Assembly (NCBI GenBank): GCA_017694135.1
Contig: JADING010000065.1
Coordinates: 1-5,027, forward strand
From: Candidatus Scatoplasma merdavium
GTDB taxonomy: Bacteria > Bacillota_I > Bacilli_A > RFN20 > CAG-288
Direction of reading: 5' to 3'
DNA length: 5,027 bases
The translations under genes were made by a program, and so were the position numbers. Shown here one piece after another: positions 1-5,027 of the stretch; the stretch's first letter is position 1, and the number at the start of each line of letters is the position of its first letter. Under the pieces are notes generated by a model. That model saw only the letters and a program-made list of their open reading frames with translations. It had not been told where the DNA came from and did no database searches.

Positions 1-518
1 CGTTCATCTAAAGGTCCTAAAGGTTCATCTAGCAGGTAAACTGGGGTATCTCTAATTAATGCTCTAAGAAGGTTTATCCTCTTTACTTCCCCACCTGAAA
101 GCTCCCTTATTTTCCTTTTTAAAAGAGAATCGACTTTCAAAAGCTTAGAGAGTTCCTCAATTCTAGCGATCTTTTCTTCCTTTGATAAATCGATAATATC
201 AAATCCAACATTGAGGTTTTCTAATACGGTCAAACTTTCTTCAAAACTGTCCTGCTGGTTTGCTATAGAAACTAACTTTAATAAATAATCGTTCTTTTCT
301 TCTAAACTAAAAGAAGAAAGCTCACGCTTATCACATGTTAAGCTTCCGCAATAATTTGTTAAAATTCCTGCTAAAACATTGATAAAAGTTGTTTTACCAG
401 AACCAGATTCTCCAATTAAATAAACAAGACCAGTCGAAGGCAATTCCAAGTTTATATCTTGCAAAGCTGGAGCCTTATTGGAAGGATAGGTGAATGATAA
501 ATTTTTAATTTTATACAT
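1..518 (-). CDS. ABC transporter ATP-binding protein, C-terminal part cut by window edge
   Basis: This is the N-terminal 172 residues of an ABC ATPase; the rest lies beyond the left edge. It would hydrolyse ATP to drive a membrane transporter. Visible in order: an aromatic A-loop (Tyr11), Walker A GESGSGKT at residues 36-43, a Q-loop in SIANQQDSF near residues 84-92, the signature LSGGE at 140-144 (Glu where Gln is more usual, a common variant), Walker B VYLLDEP at 160-166, and the D-loop GPLDE at the cut. The H-loop is not visible. The ATG directly follows the TAA of the upstream gene with no spacer, and the codons for the end of that gene supply an AAAGGAG ribosome binding site, so the two are co-transcribed and probably translationally coupled. 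Whether this ATPase is stand-alone or fused to an FtsX-type permease like its neighbour cannot be seen. The substrate is unknown. Confidence 0.93.
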   Translation of the reverse strand, partial: MYKIKNLSFTYPSNKAPALQDINLELPSTGLVYLIGESGSGKTTFINVLAGILTNYCGSLTCDKRELSSFSLEEKNDYLLKLVSIANQQDSFEESLTVLENLNVGFDIIDLSKEEKIARIEELSKLLKVDSLLKRKIRELSGGEVKRINLLRALIRDTPVYLLDEPLGPLDE

Positions 519-2504
519 TTATTCTCCTTTCAATAAATCTATAAGGTTGCCTTTGAAATACATTTTCCACATTGGATAAAAGTTTGAAACAAAGGCAAAG
601 ACAACGCTTAAAACAATTAAAGCCAAGACGCTAATAGCATCTGGAAGTAAATAAAATAAACTAGGAAAAGAAAACGAGCTAAACAATGAGTTTCCTAAGA
701 AAGCCAATACTGGATAAACAGCTAAACTTAAAAGAACAACCGCGAAAATTTGAATTGTTATTTGTCCTGAGCAAGTTTTGAAAAAAGCTTTGAAATCCAA
801 GTGAAAAGAAAGGTAAATAGCTAATTCTTTTCTCTTATCTCTATAAGTGTGCTCAATTAGGACCATTTCTAAAAACAAGCTGCAAGCACAGGCTAATACT
901 AAAAATAAGAATGCCAGTTTTCCCATTGATTCAATCAGAGTTGTAAAGGAACTTCCTAAATCTAAAGGATAAGAAGAAAATGAAAATACATCGGATAAAG
1001 AATCGACATATTCTTTAACGTCATGAGGATAAAAATATGTTCCGATGGTTTTAAATGAAGTCAAATCGTCATCTTGAAATGAAAACAACTCTAATCTCTG
1101 TTTAATATCTATCGGATAACCTAACATTTCTGAAGCGTTAGGTAATTCAATTCTATCGAGGTAATCCTTGATTAACGAATAAGAATAGTATACAGATGGA
1201 CGTGAAAAGAGCTCATTTTCCTTACATACACCAACTACTTTAAAATTTATTGAAATCTCTAATAGATCAGAAACGCTACTCCCATATGCCGAAGTGAGTA
1301 TCTCCTTTTCAATTTCCAAGCGAAATGAACTGCTACCGTTTAGTAAATCATTGAAATCCGTGTTAACAATAACTTCGTTGTATCTGCTCGGTTCTCTACC
1401 TGAAACAAGCGGCTTATTGAAGTTAAAAGACGGGGATAAAAATGCTGCATCAGATAAATACTCGCCGTTAACTTTTGGATAAAACTGCGGTAATAAAATA
1501 GAGTCTAAGCAAGGATAAAATTTTATTTCAGGAAACTTGGAAGCAATGACTTCTTCTTTTTCTTCTGACAGCTTAACTAGCTTATATAAAACCATATCTT
1601 GGTCATCAAGTTCGTATTTCTTCTTTTCTTGGATGGTAAATACTTCGTAATTGAAACAAGTCTGTTCAATTGATTGTATAGCCTCATCGGCATTAGATAT
1701 ACCGTTAAAAGCCAACATTAAAAAAGCCAAGGCCAAACACAAAAAGGAAATTGATGCTAAAAACTTTTTGCCGCGAGATTTTAGAAATGACCAACAGAGA
1801 AAAAGCGATTCATCGATTCTAATTGTTGTTTTCTCGCTTTTACTTTTGACTTCAATTTCTTGGCAATTTAGCTTTTTTAAACAAACGAAGTTGCCGTTTT
1901 CTAAAGAATATACACAATCAGATTTTTCTAAAGCCAAGTCTTTGTTGTGAGTAACAACAATAACAAGGTTTGACTTACCGATTTGCTTTAGTAAATCAAA
2001 TATCTCCCTGCTGTTAGTTTCATCTAAAGAACCTGTTGGTTCATCTAAAAGAAGCAAGGAAGTTTTATTAGATAAAGTTCGAGCGATATTTCCTCTAGCC
2101 TTCTGACCACCTGAAAGTTTGTTTACATCGCTATTTAAATACCCTTCTAGTCCTAATTTAGTCAGGATTTCTTCACTTATTTTACAAGCGTTTTCTCTTT
2201 TTTCTCCTTTTAAAACAAGGCCTAATGCCACGTTGTCTTGCAAATTTAAATGTTCTATTAAATAAAGAGATTGAAAAACTATTCCTGTATCTAAAATATC
2301 AAAATCTGTCTTTATTTCCCCTTCATCCGGGATTAAATACCCTCCAATCAAATGAAGCAAGGTCGATTTACCGCAACCAGATTCTCCAATGATGCAGACT
2401 AATCCCGAAGAAGGAAAACTAAAACTTAAATGAGAAAACACTTTCTTTTCACCTTCTAATATCGGATAAGAAAACGATAAGTTTTCAAGCTGTAAATACG
2501 CCAT
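519..2504 (-). CDS. MacB-like ABC transporter, ATPase fused to FtsX-type permease
   Basis: A 661-residue fusion with the domain order of MacB (type VII ABC) proteins. The ATPase occupies about residues 1-215: Walker A GESGCGKST 40-48, Q-loop VFQ 76-78, signature LSGGQ 130-134, Walker B LLLLDEPTG 150-158, H-loop His186. One membrane segment follows (about 248-267), then a large extracytoplasmic domain (about 268-528) with family-like stretches such as VSGREPSRYNEVIV and FKVVGV, then three membrane segments (about 529-550, 582-604, 617-640). The cytoplasmic loop after the second segment carries RDKRKELAIYL, resembling the FtsX-family R-KEIAIL motif. All ATPase motifs are intact. Such proteins usually act as dimers and use mechanical coupling to export peptides or lipids, sense antimicrobials or control envelope enzymes; the substrate here is unknown. 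It is the first gene of a minus-strand operon with the next ABC ATPase. No Shine-Dalgarno sequence precedes the ATG, which lies in a palindrome, and no alternative ATG, GTG or TTG occurs in the first 25 codons. Confidence 0.9.
   Translation of the reverse strand: MAYLQLENLSFSYPILEGEKKVFSHLSFSFPSSGLVCIIGESGCGKSTLLHLIGGYLIPDEGEIKTDFDILDTGIVFQSLYLIEHLNLQDNVALGLVLKGEKRENACKISEEILTKLGLEGYLNSDVNKLSGGQKARGNIARTLSNKTSLLLLDEPTGSLDETNSREIFDLLKQIGKSNLVIVVTHNKDLALEKSDCVYSLENGNFVCLKKLNCQEIEVKSKSEKTTIRIDESLFLCWSFLKSRGKKFLASISFLCLALAFLMLAFNGISNADEAIQSIEQTCFNYEVFTIQEKKKYELDDQDMVLYKLVKLSEEKEEVIASKFPEIKFYPCLDSILLPQFYPKVNGEYLSDAAFLSPSFNFNKPLVSGREPSRYNEVIVNTDFNDLLNGSSSFRLEIEKEILTSAYGSSVSDLLEISINFKVVGVCKENELFSRPSVYYSYSLIKDYLDRIELPNASEMLGYPIDIKQRLELFSFQDDDLTSFKTIGTYFYPHDVKEYVDSLSDVFSFSSYPLDLGSSFTTLIESMGKLAFLFLVLACACSLFLEMVLIEHTYRDKRKELAIYLSFHLDFKAFFKTCSGQITIQIFAVVLLSLAVYPVLAFLGNSLFSSFSFPSLFYLLPDAISVLALIVLSVVFAFVSNFYPMWKMYFKGNLIDLLKGE
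524..530 (-). promoter_or_regulatory. Shine-Dalgarno site for the second ABC gene
   Basis: The minus strand reads AAAGGAG, five bases before the ATG at 518-516. The site lies inside the last Lys-Gly-Glu codons of the preceding ABC gene, whose TAA touches the ATG. It fixes the start of the downstream gene and suggests coupled translation. Confidence 0.8.
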
Positions 2505-2520
2505 ATATAGATATATATGG
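2501..2520. repeat. Perfect 9-2-9 palindrome over the ABC start codon, operator-like
   Basis: On the plus strand the arms are CCATATATA and TATATATGG, separated by GA, with no mismatches. The ATG of the 661-residue ABC protein (2504-2502) lies in one arm. As DNA it could be a dimeric repressor operator. Its TATATA core could also serve as a -10 element giving a leaderless mRNA starting near 2505-2503, although no good -35 sits at the matching distance. As RNA it would fold into an AU-rich stem hiding the AUG. The sequence does not say which role, if any, is real. Confidence 0.55.
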
Positions 2521-2551
2521 TTGCAAGCAAAAAAATTTAGATAAACAAGTG

Positions 2552-2560
2552 TGATAAAAT
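2552..2560 (+). promoter_or_regulatory. Extended -10 promoter element for tRNA-Arg
   Basis: TGATAAAAT matches the extended -10 form TGnTATAAT with one mismatch in the hexamer (TAAAAT). Transcription would start near 2566-2568, only a few bases before the mature tRNA end at 2570. No convincing -35 lies 16-18 bases upstream, which fits an extended -10 promoter. Confidence 0.45.
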
Positions 2561-2569
2561 AAAATGCAC

Positions 2570-2643
2570 GCGCCGGTAGCTCAGCTGAATAGAGTGCAAC
2601 CCTCCGAAGGTTGAGGTCAGGGGTTTGAATCCCCTCCGGCGCA
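2570..2643 (+). tRNA. tRNA-Arg(CCG)
   Basis: A 74-base cloverleaf. The acceptor stem GCGCCGG pairs with CCGGCGC (2636-2642), with discriminator A2643. The D-arm is GCTC/GAGT with a 9-base loop. The anticodon stem CAACC/GGTTG is perfect, with loop CTCCGAA (2602-2608) giving anticodon CCG at 2604-2606, reading CGG. The variable loop has five bases and the T-stem AGGGG/CCCCT is perfect. A20 in the D-loop agrees with the known arginine identity element. CCA is not encoded, so a CCA-adding enzyme is needed. A five-T run follows directly (2644-2648) and may help end transcription. It is the only plus-strand gene here, between two minus-strand operons. The T-loop is TTTGAAT rather than TTCGAAT and the D-loop has GA rather than GG, so the tertiary pair 19-56 would be A-U instead of G-C. 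Confidence 0.96.
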
Positions 2644-2652
2644 TTTTTAATT

Positions 2653-2677
2653 AAAACAACAGTGATTTACCAGTGTT
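2653..2677 (-). terminator. Weak candidate terminator after folD
   Basis: Just past the folD stop, the minus strand can form AACA/TGTT, a C-C mismatch, then TGG/TCA around a TAAA loop, followed by GTTTT. The stem is short, poor in GC and imperfect, so this is only a possible intrinsic terminator. Nothing better is seen in the gap between folD and the tRNA. Confidence 0.25.
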
Positions 2678-2678
2678 T

Positions 2679-3476
2679 TTATTCACCGTATTTTAAAAAG
2701 AAAGCATTCTCTATCAAACAAGAAATAGTTATTGGACCTATTCCACCTGGAACAGGGGTGTATGCGTAAATATTAGGGATAAAGTCAAAATCCCCTTTTC
2801 CATCATCGTGATATCCGCAATCAATTAAAACTTGATGAGATTTAAAATCATCTTTAGAGATGATATTTCTAGCACCAGTTGCTGAAATTATTACATCTGC
2901 TAGCTTAACTTGCTGTTTAATTTTTTCGACTGGAACTTGCGAATGAACGGTAGTTATACAAGCGCTGCTTATTAAACACATTAAAGAAATTGGTAAGCCA
3001 ACGGAATTTGAGCGGCCTAAAACTAGGACATTCTTTCCCTTTAATTCAATTTGATAGTAAGAAAGAATTAACCTCACCGCTTGGGCAGTTGAAGTTAGAT
3101 ATTGAATTTCACCACTTGCTAGCTTCCCTCTGTTTAAAGGAGTAAGCATATCTCCATCCATGTTGCTAGGTACACTTGATATGAGCTTATCTTCATCTAA
3201 AACTCCAAGTGGTCTGCAAATGCATATATTTGCTAGTGGATCATTTTTTGAAGTGTTTAAAGCTTTAACCGCTTCGCTAAAATTGCTGATTTCAAACCTT
3301 TCAACAGATTGGTTTAATTTACTTGCTAATTTATCAATTTGATTAGCGTAAGCGAGAGCTTCGCTAAATTTAGGATTGTAAATAAGCTTAAAGTTGACCT
3401 TCTGGCCTGATAGAATCCTCTTATTTAACTTTTCAATAATCCTGTCTTTTACAGGTTTGCCTCGAAGTTCAATCAT
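2679..3476 (-). CDS. folD: FolD-family methylene-THF dehydrogenase, cyclohydrolase residues altered
   Basis: FolD normally oxidises 5,10-methylene-THF with NAD(P)+ and hydrolyses the 5,10-methenyl product to 10-formyl-THF in the cytosol. This 265-residue protein is somewhat shorter than the usual 280-290. The cofactor-binding domain is well kept: GRSNSVGLP at residues 154-162 matches the family GxSxxVGxP loop, and the C-terminal signature TPVPGGIGPIT is at 240-250. In the substrate domain the family YVxxK motif reads YANQI (43-47), so the catalytic Lys is Ile47. The VQLPLP motif reads ICRPLG (86-91), placing Cys87 at the Gln position. The Asp of the VDG motif is present (Asp107). The usual CTP motif is also replaced (near 128-131). 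The ATG overlaps the end of fhs by 8 bp (ATGATTGA), with a weak GGAAG upstream, so translation is probably coupled. Family membership is clear; bifunctionality is doubtful. All motif comparisons are from memory. Confidence 0.92.
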   Translation of the reverse strand: MIELRGKPVKDRIIEKLNKRILSGQKVNFKLIYNPKFSEALAYANQIDKLASKLNQSVERFEISNFSEAVKALNTSKNDPLANICICRPLGVLDEDKLISSVPSNMDGDMLTPLNRGKLASGEIQYLTSTAQAVRLILSYYQIELKGKNVLVLGRSNSVGLPISLMCLISSACITTVHSQVPVEKIKQQVKLADVIISATGARNIISKDDFKSHQVLIDCGYHDDGKGDFDFIPNIYAYTPVPGGIGPITISCLIENAFFLKYGE

Positions 3477-5027
3477 CTTCTTCCATTTTGCAAGCCGCTG
3501 GAACTTTAGGCAGGCCTGGCATCCTTACAATTGATCCCATGATCGGAATGACAAACTCCGCTCCTTGAGCGAGTTCAATATCTTTGACATGACAAACAAA
3601 ATCTTTCGGAGCGTTGAGTAACTTGGCATTATCAGAGAATGACATTGGAGTCTTAGCGTTACAAACATAGAAAGAAGAATAATCTTTATCAGAGGAGTAT
3701 TCTGATAGTTTGTTTAAAGCCAAGGGTGCGTATTCGACCAATGAAGAGTGATAAATCTCTTTGCATATCTTTTCTATCTTATCTTTCAAAGGTTCGTTTT
3801 TATTGTAAAGACGATGGTAGTTAGATAGATTCATTTGCAGGTGTTCAGAAACTAGATTGGCGATATCAATACATCCTTCTACTCCACTTTCAAAGCCATC
3901 GTTTAGAGCATAAGGAATATTACGTTCATCTAAAAACTTTTCTAGAGCTTGAATTTCCGATGGTGTGTCTTGATAAAACTTGTTGATATTGCAGACGACA
4001 TCGAGGCCGAACTTCTTCATGTTAGAAATATGCTGAAGCAAGTTTTTCGTTCCTTCTAACATCTTATCGACACTCTCTCCCTCATCTTCTTGCCAACCAC
4101 CGTGATGTTTTAATGCGCGAATAGTTACAACCATAACACAAAGATCAGGGCGAAGGTCTCCGACATCAGAAACGATATCTAAGAATTTTTCTGCTCCTAA
4201 ATCAGAACCGAAACCGGCCTCTGTAACAACGATATCCGATAGAGCTGAAGCGGTATTTAAGCTTATCAAAGAACAGCATCCGTGAGCGATATTGGCAAAA
4301 GGACCACCGTGAACTAAGGCTGGAGATCCGTTGGAAGTCTGAACCAAATTGGGCTTCAAAGCTTGCCTCATAAGTTTCATTACAGCCTTAGAGACCTTTA
4401 AATCACCGACAGTTATCTTCTTATGTTCACTTAAAGAATATCCCACCAAGATATTTTTCAAACGAGCGGCAAAATCATCTTCATCTTTAGCTAAGCACAT
4501 TATTGCCATAAGCTCGTGAGCAACAGTGATGACAAAACCATCTTTTCTTTCGATTCCGTTTAACGGTCTTCCACTGGCTTTTGAAAGTGGACCTTGAGCA
4601 ATAGTTATTTCTCTTAAACTGCGGTCATTGACATCTAAAGCGCGCTTGAATTGGACACGAGTCGGATCAATATCAAGCTCATTGCCTTGATAAATGTGAT
4701 TGTCAATTACAGCAGCTATCAAATCGATAGATGAAGTTAAAGCGTGCATATCACCATTGAAATGAAGGTTTATATCTTCGCTTGGTTCAACCGTTACCTT
4801 TCCTCCTCCGGTCGCTCCGCCTTTAAGTCCAAAAACAGGCCCTAAAGAAGGTTCTCTAAGAGTAGCGATTGCTTTTTTACCAATAGCGTTAAGCCCATCA
4901 ACCAAAGAAATAACTGTGGTTGTCTTACCTTCACCATACTTTGTTGGAGTAATGGCAGTAACTAATACTAATTTGCTCTTTTTATTTGCCTTTCTCGGTT
5001 CAATTTTAGCTTTGTAAGGACCATAAC
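3469..5027 (-). CDS. fhs: Formate--tetrahydrofolate ligase, N-terminus cut by window edge
   Basis: Fhs joins formate to tetrahydrofolate using ATP, giving 10-formyl-THF for purines, formyl-Met-tRNA and one-carbon flux. The frame is open to the right edge and shows 518 codons; about 34 N-terminal residues are missing. The P-loop GEGKTTT (visible residues 31-37) lies upstream of the TTG at 4905, so that TTG is not the start. Other family blocks: LREPSLGPVFGLKGG (from visible residue 56), EDINLHFNGD, HGGPFANIAHG (239-249), TEAGFGSDLGAEKF (268-281), IRALKHHGG and MPGLPKVPAA near the C-terminus. It ends at TGA about ten residues sooner than many homologues and overlaps folD by 8 bp. Several folate-pocket positions differ from the classical enzyme: NRFP reads NKFY, the Trp of the later VWAKGG block is Phe, and the GGGY of the glycine-rich block is GGGK. 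Identification is secure; these changes make it a divergent member. Confidence 0.97.
   Translation of the reverse strand, partial: YGPYKAKIEPRKANKKSKLVLVTAITPTKYGEGKTTTVISLVDGLNAIGKKAIATLREPSLGPVFGLKGGATGGGKVTVEPSEDINLHFNGDMHALTSSIDLIAAVIDNHIYQGNELDIDPTRVQFKRALDVNDRSLREITIAQGPLSKASGRPLNGIERKDGFVITVAHELMAIMCLAKDEDDFAARLKNILVGYSLSEHKKITVGDLKVSKAVMKLMRQALKPNLVQTSNGSPALVHGGPFANIAHGCCSLISLNTASALSDIVVTEAGFGSDLGAEKFLDIVSDVGDLRPDLCVMVVTIRALKHHGGWQEDEGESVDKMLEGTKNLLQHISNMKKFGLDVVCNINKFYQDTPSEIQALEKFLDERNIPYALNDGFESGVEGCIDIANLVSEHLQMNLSNYHRLYNKNEPLKDKIEKICKEIYHSSLVEYAPLALNKLSEYSSDKDYSSFYVCNAKTPMSFSDNAKLLNAPKDFVCHVKDIELAQGAEFVIPIMGSIVRMPGLPKVPAACKMEEDD

Noticed and set aside
1294..1482. Plus-strand open frame of 62 codons
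   Set aside because: It lies wholly inside the extracytoplasmic-domain coding region of the minus-strand ABC gene and shows no domain or ribosome binding site.
1651..1950. Plus-strand open frame of 99 codons
   Set aside because: It is antisense to the ATPase-permease junction of the ABC fusion; its composition is that expected of a mirrored AT-rich gene.
2521..2530. TTGCAA (plus) or TTGCTT (minus) as -35 boxes
   Set aside because: On the plus strand the gap to the -10 is 28 bases. On the minus strand the matching -10 would overlap the ABC start codon and place transcription start inside the gene.
2645..2656. Palindrome TTTTAATTAAAA after the tRNA
   Set aside because: A pure A/T palindrome next to a T-run is expected by chance here and would not form a stable terminator stem.
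2660..2675. Direct repeat CAGTG at 2660-2664 and 2671-2675
   Set aside because: Two five-base copies in AT-rich DNA are too short to mean anything without more copies.
3160..3342. Plus-strand open frame of 60 codons
   Set aside because: It is antisense to conserved folD coding sequence with no support of its own.
3469..3471. TGA at the end of fhs as a Trp codon (Mycoplasma-type code)
   Set aside because: Reading through gives about eleven residues unlike any Fhs C-terminus and then another TGA; all Trp codons in the window are TGG.
4903..4905. TTG as the start codon of fhs
   Set aside because: The same frame continues upstream through VTAITPTKYGEGKTTT, the family P-loop, to the window edge, so the true start is outside.

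Overview
The window looks like a chromosomal piece of a low-GC Bacillota-type bacterium. AT-rich third positions, AAGGAG-type ribosome binding and Gram-positive-style ABC exporters point that way. The genetic code appears standard: all three Trp codons are TGG, no TGA is needed inside a gene, and fhs ends at a TGA exactly where the family C-terminus is expected. This argues against a code-4 Mycoplasma. An Erysipelotrichales, Acholeplasma or uncultured Bacilli relative is possible, but the window alone cannot settle it.

Layout, right to left on the minus strand. From 5027 to 3469 lies most of fhs (formate--tetrahydrofolate ligase), whose first ~34 codons are beyond the edge. It overlaps folD (3476-2679) by 8 bp, so the two form a translationally coupled one-carbon operon. 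A short gap carries one plus-strand gene, tRNA-Arg(CCG), at 2570-2643. A second minus-strand operon follows. Its first gene, 2504-519, is a MacB-like ABC protein (ATPase fused to an FtsX-type permease). It directly abuts a second ABC ATPase (518-1), which is cut by the left edge.

How the genes work together. Fhs charges tetrahydrofolate with formate to give 10-formyl-THF, and FolD normally links that to 5,10-methylene-THF. Both proteins look divergent at folate-pocket positions. FolD lacks the Lys and Gln expected for cyclohydrolase chemistry, so a dehydrogenase-only role with a separate cyclohydrolase elsewhere is plausible. The ABC pair probably forms a membrane export or envelope-stress system of unknown substrate.

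The main oddities are a perfect 9+2+9 bp palindrome covering the start codon of the first ABC gene, which has no Shine-Dalgarno sequence; a coordinated G19-to-A / C56-to-U swap in the tRNA; and the active-site changes in FolD and Fhs. I see no CRISPR array, insertion sequence, phage gene or clearly new defence system. No gene-free stretch exceeds about 175 bases.
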